From Acetobacteraceae bacterium (GTDB taxonomy: Bacteria; Pseudomonadota; Alphaproteobacteria; Acetobacterales; Acetobacteraceae), in contig JASHVY010000259.1 of NCBI GenBank assembly GCA_030044345.1, positions 1 to 12,766 on the forward strand: a stretch of 12,766 nucleotides of DNA, written 5' to 3'. This document shows, one piece after another, positions 1-7,624 of this stretch. Numbering within the stretch: position 1 is the stretch's first letter; every line of letters starts with the position of its first letter. The position numbers were made by a program, and so were the translations under genes. Under the pieces are notes generated by a model. The model had not been told where the DNA came from. It made no database searches and saw nothing but the letters and a program-made list of their open reading frames with translations.

Positions 1-527
1 TACGAAATCGTATCGATGCCGATCTTGAAAGGCTGATCATTCTCGACCGTACGCCAACTGGCGAAGAGCTTTTGGATCACGCGCTGGCCACCCTCACCAG
101 GCATCCTGAAATTTCTACCACGGCTGACGCGCTCGATCTGCTGCGCAAGGAAGGATCCGTTATTGAGGATATGGCTATCGCTCGCCTGCTGGAACGCGGC
201 ATTCTACGCAGGGAAGCCACCCGCATACTCTGGGTTTTCGAGACACGCCGTTATCCGTTGATCGACGGTAAGGAGCTGCAGGAAGTAAAGCTCCGCATCG
301 CTGAGCTTCTGTTCAGTGACACTATCCCCGACCCTCGCGACATTGTCATTATCGGACTCGCGCATGCGTGCGGTCTTCTCGAGCGTGTCTTCGCTCCGAA
401 CGAGCTGGAACGCTGTCGGGCACGTATCGAGCAGATTGCGAAGTTTGATCTCATCGGGCAGGCCACGGGCTCAATGCTGCAAGAGCTTAGCGCGGCGCTC
501 ACAACCATGTTCGTGCATTATGGTTAA
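1..527 (+). CDS. GOLPH3/VPS74 (GPP34) family protein, 5'-truncated
   Basis: The reading frame is open from the window edge (first full codon at base 3) to the TAA at 525-527, leaving about 174 C-terminal residues of a family usually a little over 200 long. The true start is therefore outside the window, and the TTG at 72 is not a start. The family signature is clear: a basic/hydrophobic strand ending in DRTPTGEELLDHAL, then an LLERGILRRE turn, an FETRRYPLIDG segment and a long helical end with HACGLLERVF. In eukaryotes this fold binds phosphatidylinositol-4-phosphate at the Golgi and retains glycosyltransferases. Bacterial members have no settled role and are presumed to be soluble or peripheral membrane proteins. 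A 390-bp gap separates it from the next gene, so the kinase downstream need not be co-transcribed. The family call rests on motif memory, not a search. Confidence 0.78.
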   Translation, partial: RNRIDADLERLIILDRTPTGEELLDHALATLTRHPEISTTADALDLLRKEGSVIEDMAIARLLERGILRREATRILWVFETRRYPLIDGKELQEVKLRIAELLFSDTIPDPRDIVIIGLAHACGLLERVFAPNELERCRARIEQIAKFDLIGQATGSMLQELSAALTTMFVHYG

Positions 528-607
528 GTGCGCCCGCGTCTTCGTCAACCCAATGTTCGGTTTGATCCGCCTGCAGAGATTGCAATGATTGGAGTTCCCT
601 AGTTGCG

Positions 608-763
608 ATGTTCGACTGCGTCTGCGAGCTTTCCGGCACGGAGGATAGAGGCCGAGCCTGTGAGCTGATGGTTTCTCATCGCGACGGTACCATGCTTTGG
701 CCGGAGGCTGGCTATCTGTCCGTGTCATCCGGTTTGGAAGGAAACTTTCAATTAGAGCAATGA
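608..763 (+). CDS. Possible small ORF, unknown
   Basis: ATG at 608 to TGA at 761-763 gives 51 residues, beginning MFDCVCELSG and ending SSGLEGNFQLEQ. The protein is acidic, has two cysteines near the N-terminus and no membrane segment. Codon choice is GC-leaning in the first two thirds, as in real genes here, and weaker at the end. The only Shine-Dalgarno-like stretch (GGAG near 590) is too far upstream, which counts against translation. I do not recognise a family. It could be a remnant of a larger protein or chance. Confidence 0.22.
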   Translation: MFDCVCELSGTEDRGRACELMVSHRDGTMLWPEAGYLSVSSGLEGNFQLEQ

Positions 764-773
764 TCCAGATTTC

Positions 774-802
774 TTGGACCAAGTTTGATCGGGTTTTATC
801 CT
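774..802 (+). promoter_or_regulatory. Putative sigma70-type promoter for the hybrid kinase
   Basis: TTGGAC at 774-779 and TATCCT at 797-802 are separated by exactly 17 bases, in a locally AT-rich stretch. The predicted start of transcription lies near 809, giving a leader of about 110 bases before the kinase ATG at 918. The call rests on match and spacing only. Confidence 0.42.
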
Positions 803-917
803 AAAATCTTAGAAGTCTTGTACATTTTTCTTCAAATGGTGATCGAATCCTTTCCTTCCGAGCTTCAAGGCAGAGAACTGCAACCGAGCCTGCACTTTGG
901 TTAGGAGCTCCGCGATC

Positions 918-3209
918 ATGCAGTGGTTTCTCCAGAGCCGTCTTTGTCAACAGATCGCCGTCACCCTGCTCGTCATTCTCCTGATCATCGAAGCGGTGGT
1001 TCTGCTTCCATTTGCCTTTATTCATGGAAGGCTCGATGAGCATCTGCTTTTGCCGGCCCTGCTGATCGCTGTCCTGGTCAGCGCAATCGCGACGCTGATT
1101 GCGGCACGAACAATCGTGAAGCCACTACGGACCATTCGCGGCCAGGCGGCCCGTGCCGATTGTGGCGTCTCAATACTGGGTGATCGCCACGATGAGATCG
1201 GGGATCTCGCCCGCGCAGTGTCGGAAGGGCGCGCTCAATGTGAGCGAGAGTACACTGGAAGGATTGCGGAGCTTTCCCGGAGCGAAGCCCAGCTCAGAGT
1301 CACGTTCGAGAACATGCGCCAGGGCGTGGCGATGTACGATGCAGACTATAAGCTTGTGACCTGGAACCAACGCTTTCGCGAATATCTTGACATGCCGGAT
1401 GAGTTCTTCTCGCGCGAGCAGAGCTTCGTCGATTACCTGCGTTACAACGCGGAACGCGGAGATTTCGGCGACCAGGATGTCGAGACCCTGATCGACGAAA
1501 GGCTGGAGAAGCTGAAGAGGGTCCATTCCTTTGAGCGCACCCGCCCGAACGGAACCGTGCTCGAAATCTCACGAGCGCCGACGCTCGATGGCGGCTTCAT
1601 CGCGATTTATACGGATATTACCGAGCGCAAGAAAGCCGAGATCGAACTGACCAACGCCAAACAGGCTGCCGAAGCCGCCAGCCGCGCCAAATCGGATTTT
1701 CTCGCGAACATGAGCCATGAGCTGCGCACGCCGCTCAATGCCATCATAGGCTATAGCGAAATGCTCCACGAGGAGGCCGCGGACGAAGGTCACGATACGT
1801 ATCTGCCCGATCTGAAGAAGATCGAGAATGCCGGCAAACATCTCCTCGCGCTGATCAACGATATTCTCGATCTTTCGAAGATCGAGGCAGGCCGCATGAC
1901 GGTCTTCATCGAGCCGGTGAGTGTAGGGACTGTCGTCGCCGAGGTCAGCAGCATCATCGAGCCTCTTGCGACTGTGAATGGGAACACGTTCATCGTCGAT
2001 TGCCCCGCGGATATCGGCGTGATCGATTCCGACATCACCAAGCTCAAGCAGAGTCTTCTCAATCTGTTGAGCAATGCCAGCAAATTCACCAAGAACGGAA
2101 CTGTCACTCTGAGCGTCGCGCACATCGTCGAGGGGGCGCACGATGTCCTGACGTTCCGCGTCACCGATACCGGAATCGGCATGTCTTCGGAACAGATGAG
2201 CAAGCTCTTCCAGGCTTTTGTCCAGGCCGATTCTTCCACCACGCGGCAGTTCGGCGGAACAGGCCTTGGTCTTGCAATCACCCGTCATTTTGCCCGCATG
2301 CTCGGTGGAGACGTTACGGTTGCCTCCGAACCCGGCAAGGGCTCGACTTTCACCCTGACTCTGCCTGCACATCGGGCAAAGCAGGCTGCCGTGCCGGTGC
2401 AGGAGCCGTCAGCGCCCAAGCGCATGGTTTCGGGTGACGTCGAAGCAAAGCTTACGGTTCTGGTCGTCGACGATGACGAAGCCGTTCATGAGACTGTCGG
2501 TACGATGCTGGGCCGCGAAGGCTATCGCGTCCTGCATGCGCGCAGCGGCCCGGAAGCCATTGCGACGGCCCGGGAGATGCACCCGGACGCGATCACGCTG
2601 GATGTCATGATGCCGCAGATGGATGGCTGGGCGGTCTTGGCCGCGCTCAAGGCTGATCCGAAGCTCTGTGAAATTCCGGTCGTTATCGTGACGATACTCA
2701 ATGATCGTGCAATCGCCTTCTCTCTCGGAGCCTCAGGTTTTCTCACCAAACCCATCGATTGGGGGCGCCTTAATGTCACACTGAGGCAACATATCGGCGG
2801 TACTGTCTCCGGTCCCATACTGGTGATCGATGACGATCCGGAGATGCGCCGAATGACGCGGCAAGCGCTGGCAAGAATGGGGCTGCAAACCGAGGAGGCC
2901 GAAAACGGGGCGGCCGGCCTCGACTGGCTTGCCTCCAATGCCCCGCCAGCAGTCATTTTGCTCGACCTGATGATGCCGGTCATGGACGGATTTGAATTTC
3001 TCGACCGGGTTCGTACCCATGCGGACTGGAGCAAGATCCCGGTGGTCGTTGTCACCGCCATGGATCTCAGCGATACCGAACTCGATCAGCTCCAAGGACT
3101 GACGCGTAGGGTGATCACCAAAGGAACGGCAACGGGGGTCGATCTGCGCGCGGCCATACGGGATGTATTCCGCTCCGATGCGCGTCGCGGTGAGGCGGTG
3201 CTGCGTTAA
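918..3209 (+). CDS. Membrane hybrid histidine kinase, HAMP-PAS-HisKA-HATPase-REC-REC
   Basis: This 763-residue sensor kinase should autophosphorylate on His and pass phosphate to Asp. Two membrane helices (about 13-36 and 42-62) are joined by only a few residues, so there is essentially no periplasmic sensor. A HAMP-like linker (63-115) leads to a PAS domain (about 124-235, with ENMRQGVAMYDADYKLVTWN), which is the likely signal input. HisKA carries SHELRTPLN with His267. The ATPase shows Asn386, DTGIGM (417-422) and GGTGLGL (446-452). Two receiver domains follow: REC1 with DDD near 518-520, Asp562 and Lys611, and REC2 with DDD near 638-640, Asp683 and Lys735. The ATG at 918 is chosen over an upstream TTG at 897 because AGGAG (904-908) sits 9 bases before it. 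The response regulator 115 bp downstream is the obvious partner. The signal is unknown. REC2 has Lys-Gly where Lys-Pro is usual. Confidence 0.93.
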   Translation: MQWFLQSRLCQQIAVTLLVILLIIEAVVLLPFAFIHGRLDEHLLLPALLIAVLVSAIATLIAARTIVKPLRTIRGQAARADCGVSILGDRHDEIGDLARAVSEGRAQCEREYTGRIAELSRSEAQLRVTFENMRQGVAMYDADYKLVTWNQRFREYLDMPDEFFSREQSFVDYLRYNAERGDFGDQDVETLIDERLEKLKRVHSFERTRPNGTVLEISRAPTLDGGFIAIYTDITERKKAEIELTNAKQAAEAASRAKSDFLANMSHELRTPLNAIIGYSEMLHEEAADEGHDTYLPDLKKIENAGKHLLALINDILDLSKIEAGRMTVFIEPVSVGTVVAEVSSIIEPLATVNGNTFIVDCPADIGVIDSDITKLKQSLLNLLSNASKFTKNGTVTLSVAHIVEGAHDVLTFRVTDTGIGMSSEQMSKLFQAFVQADSSTTRQFGGTGLGLAITRHFARMLGGDVTVASEPGKGSTFTLTLPAHRAKQAAVPVQEPSAPKRMVSGDVEAKLTVLVVDDDEAVHETVGTMLGREGYRVLHARSGPEAIATAREMHPDAITLDVMMPQMDGWAVLAALKADPKLCEIPVVIVTILNDRAIAFSLGASGFLTKPIDWGRLNVTLRQHIGGTVSGPILVIDDDPEMRRMTRQALARMGLQTEEAENGAAGLDWLASNAPPAVILLDLMMPVMDGFEFLDRVRTHADWSKIPVVVVTAMDLSDTELDQLQGLTRRVITKGTATGVDLRAAIRDVFRSDARRGEAVLR

Positions 3210-3324
3210 GGCGTGTTCAAGCGAACGAAGCACGTCAGTCTCATATTGTGACGAGGACCGACCTGCCGCCGGATCAGGTCATGGTTTCGGTTAAGCCCAA
3301 TCTGTTTCGGGGGCAAAGGCAAGA

Positions 3325-3702
3325 ATGACGAAGATTCTATTGGTCGAAGACAATGAAATGAATCGCGACATGCTTTCGCGCCGGCTCATCCGCAAGGGTT
3401 ATGAAGTCGTGCTCGGACTCGACGGGCAGCAGGGCATTGATCTTGCGGAGAGGGAGGACCCTGATCTCATCCTCATGGACATGGATCTGCCTGTGCTTGA
3501 CGGCTGGGAGGCATCGCGGCGGCTGAAAGCGGCCGACGCAACCCGCGCCATTCCTGTCATAGCGCTGACAGCCCATGCCATGGCAGAGCATCGTGACAGA
3601 GCGCTCGCCGCCGGTTGTGATGATTATGATACAAAACCCGTCGATTTCGCACGGCTTCTGGGAAAGATCGAATCGCTTCTTGCGCGTGCTGTCGGCGAGT
3701 GA
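3325..3702 (+). CDS. Single-domain response regulator (CheY/DivK-like)
   Basis: This 125-residue protein consists only of a receiver domain and should be cytoplasmic. It has the acidic pair Glu8-Asp9 (LLVEDNEMNRDML), phosphoacceptor Asp52 in LILMDMDLPVLDG, the switch Thr82 in ALTAHAM and Lys104 in YDTKPVDF. With no DNA-binding or enzymatic output domain it must act by protein-protein contact, as DivK does, or as a phosphate shuttle or sink. It follows the hybrid kinase in the same direction after 115 bp without a visible terminator, so the two are probably one operon and one phosphorelay. An AAAGG-like site lies shortly before the ATG. It resembles the DivK-type regulators widespread in alphaproteobacteria, but without neighbours such as pleD I do not assign the symbol. 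Confidence 0.9.
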   Translation: MTKILLVEDNEMNRDMLSRRLIRKGYEVVLGLDGQQGIDLAEREDPDLILMDMDLPVLDGWEASRRLKAADATRAIPVIALTAHAMAEHRDRALAAGCDDYDTKPVDFARLLGKIESLLARAVGE

Positions 3703-4004
3703 TCGGCAGAGGGCAATCATCTTATCGAAGAGGGCCTGCGTAATGGACATGTTCCCCAGCACTTCAGCATGGCCATTAAGCAAGCACGAGGTGCGGAAGG
3801 CTCACACAGTTCCATCAGGGGCGGCGGGATCGTCAAATCCAGTCCCCCGTCGGTGGTCATAGATTATCAATCAATTCTGGAATCTTGCGCTCGCTTTCGT
3901 GCACCTGACTCGCAGGAAAAATCATGCTCCTCCACGCTGGGGGCGGCGTCCGGGGCAAGGGCGGTGGGCGTTTGTCATCGGGCATCCTTTCCTGATCTCA
4001 TTCA
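3703..4004. other. Intergenic region between response regulator and Na/Pi transporter
   Basis: About 300 bp with no supported gene. Short frames run through it but look unlike any family. A 23-codon ORF starting at an ATG near 3924 has a weak AGGA before it and ends just before the transporter; I regard it as unproven. I saw no convincing terminator hairpin and no strong promoter. Confidence 0.5.
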
Positions 4005-5678
4005 ATGGTATGGATGATGTTGGACGCCATAATTTTGATGATTGCCGGCCTCGGACTTTTCTTCGTCGGCGTCAAAGGGCTCGGCGCCAATATGAGCCAG
4101 GTGATGGGGCGAAGCCTGCGGCAATGGGTCTCGCGTTCAACTGGAAACTATCTGCTCTACGCATTCGCCGGCCTTCTATCCGGTGCGGTAACGCAAAGCA
4201 CGAAGGCGGTTACTGTCATTCTCATGAGTCTTTCCTCGGCGAATTTGATCCCTCTCTCGCGCGCAAAACCGATCCTGGCATGGGCCAATGTCGGGACAGC
4301 CGCGCTTGTTTTTCTTGCCACGATCGATATGCATCTCATCGTCTACGCGCTCGTCGGTGCAACGGGGCTTTGCTTCTACCTCAATCTCGATCGGTCGCCG
4401 CGTTGGCGACCTTTGGTGTCCGCGGTTCTCGCAGTCGGGCTTCTGTTGCTTGGAATCGAGTTCATTCACGATGGCTCGAACGAGTTTGCCAATCTTGGAT
4501 GGCTGCGTGGCGTTCTCCTCGATGCGGCGCACTGGTCGCTTCTGGCGTTTCTGGCCGGCACGGTGCTTGCGCTCATTGTGCAATCCTCCGCTACCGTCAC
4601 AGTCATCGCAATTGCCCTTATCTCAGCACATCTCTTGACCCTCAATCAGGCCATATTGACCGTGTATGGCGCCAGCGTCGGTTCTGGTATCTCAACCTAC
4701 CTTGTCTCGGCGAATATCCGGGGGGCTTCTGGCCAACTGGCCATTTTCCAAGTCATCATTAAGGTTCTCAGCGCTGCAATACTTGTTCCACTTTATTTCC
4801 TGGAGCTTTCTTTTGGTATCCCCCTTGTTGTCGCTTTTATCCGAATGCTGGCCGTCGATCCGGCACGGCAGATTGCCTTTGTCTATCTCGCTTGCAACCT
4901 TGTCGCGGTTGCCGCCGAAGAGGTCATCGGGCCCGCACTTCAGCAGCTGCTCGAAAAGCTTTCGCCGCCACTCCCACAAGAGGGCTTGGCGAAACCACGA
5001 TATATTTATGATGAAGCCGTCAGTGACCCGGAAACCGCGCTTGCTTTGGTCGATCGTGAACAGGCGCGGCTTTTTGCATTGATGCCGCTTTATTTCGGAA
5101 TCACGGAATCCCTTGGCGATGAAGCCAGGCCTCTCGATCGCGCCGAGGTCCTTTCGTGCGCCAAGGATTTGGGGCGTTCTATCGATGATTTCCTTAAAGA
5201 CCTTGCCGATACAGGCGCGGAGCGCCGTGTGATCGAAGCGATTGCAGACCGTCAGGCGCGTAACGCATTGATGGCTTCGATTCATGATTCTCTTGCCTCC
5301 CTGGCTGAGAACCTGTCGCAACCCTTCGATTCCGCGGCGCTGAAAGCACTTGGTGATGGTTTGCGCGAAGGTCTGGGCGCCCTTCTGGAAACCGCAGCGG
5401 AGGCGGTGAGCAGCCTGGATCCCGAGAGTCTTGCGCTGATGCGGCAGCTCACCAGTGATCGTGACAGCGTGGTCGTCCGGCTGCGAGAGAACGTGCTCGC
5501 CGCCGATCAGGGAGTATCCGCCTCCGATCACAGGAAGCTTTATGCGATCACCAGCCTGTTCGAGCTCATCGTCTGGATGCTCCGTCGTTACAATGCGCTG
5601 CTTGCTCCACAGGTTGTGCGGATGGAGAAGCCACACCTCATGGCGACGCATGCAACCCGTGCTCCGGCACCACCCTAG
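4005..5678 (+). CDS. Na/Pi-cotransporter II-like membrane protein with PhoU-like C-terminal domain
   Basis: This 557-residue protein has a membrane half (about 1-310) and a helical soluble half (about 340-540). The membrane half carries the two inverted Na/Pi-cotransport repeats, marked by QSTKAVTV (64-71) and QSSATVTV (193-200), embedded in hydrophobic helices. The tail resembles the PhoU-like domain seen in bacterial NptA/YjbB-type proteins. Family members move phosphate with sodium; YjbB of E. coli has been linked to phosphate export. Direction here is not predictable. The first repeat has Lys67 where the family usually has a small residue after the QS pair. Start choice is weak: the ATG at 4005 has no clear ribosome site, and the ATGs at 4014 and 4017 are alternatives. 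A large inverted repeat with T-rich trailer follows the stop. Confidence 0.85.
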   Translation: MVWMMLDAIILMIAGLGLFFVGVKGLGANMSQVMGRSLRQWVSRSTGNYLLYAFAGLLSGAVTQSTKAVTVILMSLSSANLIPLSRAKPILAWANVGTAALVFLATIDMHLIVYALVGATGLCFYLNLDRSPRWRPLVSAVLAVGLLLLGIEFIHDGSNEFANLGWLRGVLLDAAHWSLLAFLAGTVLALIVQSSATVTVIAIALISAHLLTLNQAILTVYGASVGSGISTYLVSANIRGASGQLAIFQVIIKVLSAAILVPLYFLELSFGIPLVVAFIRMLAVDPARQIAFVYLACNLVAVAAEEVIGPALQQLLEKLSPPLPQEGLAKPRYIYDEAVSDPETALALVDREQARLFALMPLYFGITESLGDEARPLDRAEVLSCAKDLGRSIDDFLKDLADTGAERRVIEAIADRQARNALMASIHDSLASLAENLSQPFDSAALKALGDGLREGLGALLETAAEAVSSLDPESLALMRQLTSDRDSVVVRLRENVLAADQGVSASDHRKLYAITSLFELIVWMLRRYNALLAPQVVRMEKPHLMATHATRAPAPP

Positions 5679-5755
5679 CGCGAGATACGTGCGCGGAAGC
5701 AAACACATCCGGCTCTAAATTGTTCAGCCTGGCCGAACATGCCTTTGCGTTGTTT

Positions 5756-5859
5756 GCCGAGCGGATTTACGCACCCTTGGATGGCCCCGTGGCGCGAACC
5801 CCTTCGCGGGGTGCTTCGGCCCGGTTAGGCGCGATCCGCTCGGCCTTTTGTTTTCTTGC
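5756..5859 (+). terminator. Long-range inverted repeat with T-rich trailer, likely terminator of the transporter gene
   Basis: GCCGAGCGGAT at 5756-5766 is perfectly complementary to ATCCGCTCGGC at 5834-5844, an 11-bp stem. The enclosed 67 bases include a small hairpin, ACCCC (5798-5802) with GGGGT (5808-5812) around TTCGC, flanked by CGAA/TTCG. The stem is followed on the + strand by CTTTTGTTTTC (5845-5855). No T-run exists on the other side, so it should work for + strand transcription. The large, structured loop is unusual for a simple terminator. Confidence 0.5.
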
Positions 5860-5901
5860 GTGATTCAGATCTATGGTGATTCCACCTCCGGCCATCACGC
5901 C
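5849..5901. repeat. Dispersed intergenic repeat, copy A
   Basis: These 53 bases align without gaps to 10071-10123 with about 9 differences. The best conserved block is GGTGATTCCACCTCCGG, followed by CATCACGC. The core contains a short inverted repeat, GTGAT/ATCAC. The copy lies between the transporter terminator and the end of the - strand antiporter gene. I do not recognise the family. Confidence 0.65.
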
Positions 5902-5963
5902 TTAACGCATCCTGGCCGTCGCTGCACTTTGCCCGGGTCGCCGTCCAACCAGCTCTGCATCGG

Positions 5964-7259
5964 TCATCGTGACAATGCGTGCACGGCAGCACTCCGCAAT
6001 ATCGTGAGCGCCGCCACGACAACGACTGCATTCATCAGTGCAGCAATCAGGAAGACAAGGTGCCAGCTTCCGGTACCGGCCGTAAGCACATTGGCAAGCG
6101 GCACCAGGAAAGCTGCCGCCCCTTTCGCCGTGTAAAGAAGGCTCGCGTTGGCGGTTGCGTACTCGGGACCGAACATATCCGTGCACATTGCCGGAAATAG
6201 CGAGAAGATCTCACCCCAAGTGAAGAAGATGAGCCCGGCGAAGACAATGAAGAGCCAAGGGTTCATGCCGAACGAGCCGAGCAGCCAGTAGCTCACCGCG
6301 CCGATACCAAAAGCGAGTGCCATGGTCGTCGGCCGGCCGATATGATCCGAGACCCAACCGAAGAAAGGTCGTGCCAGCCCATTCAGAACATTATCGATAA
6401 TCAGCGCGATCGTGAGGACACTGCCGCCAGCCAGCACGATAACCCGGGCCACCCCGTAAGTCCGGGCGATCGGCGCAAGCTGAGCGGTCACCATCAGGCC
6501 ACTCGCGGCGATCATTAAGAACATCACCCAGAGTATCCAGAACACGGGGGAGGCCAAAACCTCGTGCGGCGGGTGGCTACGGCGGCTCTGCTGCACCTTT
6601 GCCGGATGGGCGGCGGGAACGAGCTGAACGAGCTGCTGGCGATTGGGCGCCCGCAAGAACTGCGAGATCAGGAGGACGATCCCGCCCTGGATCAGACCGA
6701 ACCAGAAAAACGTGGCGCCATAGCCATGGGTCGCAATCATGAAACGAATCGGAATGATGGTGAGAGCCGCCCCGGCACCGAATCCGCCGGCCGTCAGCCC
6801 GATCGCCAGACCGCGCCGATCTGGAAACCATTTGGCGGCATTGCCGACGCAGGTCGCATAGACTGAGCCCGCACCGACGCCGGAAACCGCGGCACCAAGA
6901 TAGAGCATTGGGAGAGATCCCGCCGCCGAGTTGATAATCCAGCCAAGTGCGACCAGAACCCCACCCGTTCCAGCCACGATCCTCGGCCCATGGCGGGCGC
7001 CGAGTCGGTCAACGGACCATCCTGCCAGCGGCGTAAGCCATGTCTCGAGCGCAACAAAGAGGCTGAATGCAACCTGGATGCCGGCAATTCGCCACCCGTG
7101 AACCGAATGCATGGGGCCGACAAACAACGTCCAGGCATATTGAAGATTGGCGATCAGGATCATGCAGATGATCCCGATCACGAGCTGGCCCGAGCGATTC
7201 ACCCCGGGGGACATGGCACTCCCGCCAGGTTTCGACAATGCGCTGCTCCCGGATGGCAT
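5964..7259 (-). CDS. oxlT: Oxalate/formate antiporter, MFS family (OxlT type)
   Basis: This 431-residue, 12-helix inner-membrane carrier should exchange oxalate for formate. OxlT-like marks are IANLQYAWTLFVGPM (35-50), AFSLFVALETWLTPL, CVGNAAKWFPDRRG (137-150) and LIFFTWGEIFSLFPAM. MFS motif A appears as GWSVDRLGARHG (80-91) and again as GWVSDHIGRP (301-310). Arg297 in helix 8 and Lys379 in helix 11 (LLYTAKGAAAF) occupy the places of the substrate-binding Arg272 and Lys355 of Oxalobacter OxlT; this correspondence is by motif, not alignment. The ATG at 7259 is preferred over the adjacent GTG at 7262 because AGGGGA sits 7 bases before it. No frc, oxc or formate dehydrogenase gene is nearby, so the substrate is inferred from family alone. 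The symbol denotes family resemblance. Confidence 0.85.
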   Translation of the reverse strand: MPSGSSALSKPGGSAMSPGVNRSGQLVIGIICMILIANLQYAWTLFVGPMHSVHGWRIAGIQVAFSLFVALETWLTPLAGWSVDRLGARHGPRIVAGTGGVLVALGWIINSAAGSLPMLYLGAAVSGVGAGSVYATCVGNAAKWFPDRRGLAIGLTAGGFGAGAALTIIPIRFMIATHGYGATFFWFGLIQGGIVLLISQFLRAPNRQQLVQLVPAAHPAKVQQSRRSHPPHEVLASPVFWILWVMFLMIAASGLMVTAQLAPIARTYGVARVIVLAGGSVLTIALIIDNVLNGLARPFFGWVSDHIGRPTTMALAFGIGAVSYWLLGSFGMNPWLFIVFAGLIFFTWGEIFSLFPAMCTDMFGPEYATANASLLYTAKGAAAFLVPLANVLTAGTGSWHLVFLIAALMNAVVVVAALTILRSAAVHALSR

Positions 7260-7262
7260 CAC

Positions 7263-7624
7263 TGAATCCCCTTGTTCGCATAGGATCTCAAGAGCTTACC
7301 GTGCACTTTTACTTTTTCGTAACAACATGTAGCGGAATATCTGGGGGTCCTACAACCATTTTTACGTTTTTTGCACCGCAACACTGACCAGGATTGCGTC
7401 TTCAGCGGTGCCGATTGGATCACATCGTCTGCCGTGGCATCGCGCAATCAACCAATTCCCGAACTCCCTCTCGAAAATGTGAGGATGCCTCTTTCTGGCG
7501 AGAGCCCGGACATAATCTCCTCCGCAGGGGGCAAGGCCGCGTCTCAAAGAGGGTCTGCCGCTGACCTTGCCCCCGACGGTATCCCCGGTCTGAGCTGGAA
7601 TCCGTTTCCCGAAGGAGACGGACG
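7263..7624. other. Intergenic region: antiporter promoter side and left end of a decayed IS
   Basis: About 360 bp without a supported gene. The AT-rich part near 7290-7380 is the expected place for the antiporter promoter on the - strand, but I see no clear -35/-10 pair. The right part holds a perfect 10-bp inverted repeat (7528-7537 with 7565-7574). The 63 bases before the IS3-type orfA remnant probably include the element's left end near 7562. Frames open on both strands have no recognisable product. Confidence 0.5.
7528..7574. repeat. Perfect 10-bp inverted repeat, possible IS terminal sequences
   Basis: GGGGGCAAGG at 7528-7537 is the exact reverse complement of CCTTGCCCCC at 7565-7574, with 27 bases between. 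The right arm is part of TGACCTTGCCCCCGACGG, starting at 7562, 63 bp before the orfA remnant. That is the position and general look of a left terminal repeat of IS3/IS407-type elements. The left arm could then be the outward end of another copy, or the pair could simply be a hairpin. Confidence 0.35.

Larger units (their letters stand above)
528..917. other. Intergenic region between GPP34 gene and kinase
   Basis: This 390-bp stretch holds no confident gene. It contains a possible 51-codon + strand ORF (608-763) and, after it, an AT-richer segment with a sigma70-like promoter (774-802) pointing at the kinase. No clear terminator hairpin follows the upstream stop codon. The longer reading frames on both strands lack family resemblance and were not called. 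Confidence 0.6.

Noticed and set aside
1569..2372. 267-codon open frame on the - strand within the kinase gene
   Set aside because: Lies opposite the HisKA/HATPase coding sequence, whose motifs are unmistakable on the + strand.
3971..3990. Possible Pho box before the phosphate transporter
   Set aside because: TTGTCAT resembles one half-site, but the second half-site at the proper spacing matches poorly.
3899..4762. 287-codon + strand frame overlapping the transporter
   Set aside because: Its product is rich in Arg, Ser and Cys and unlike any family. The overlapping frame encodes the transporter's membrane repeats.
4692..5708. 338-codon open frame on the - strand opposite the transporter
   Set aside because: Antisense shadow of the Na/Pi transporter gene in GC-rich DNA; no family resemblance.
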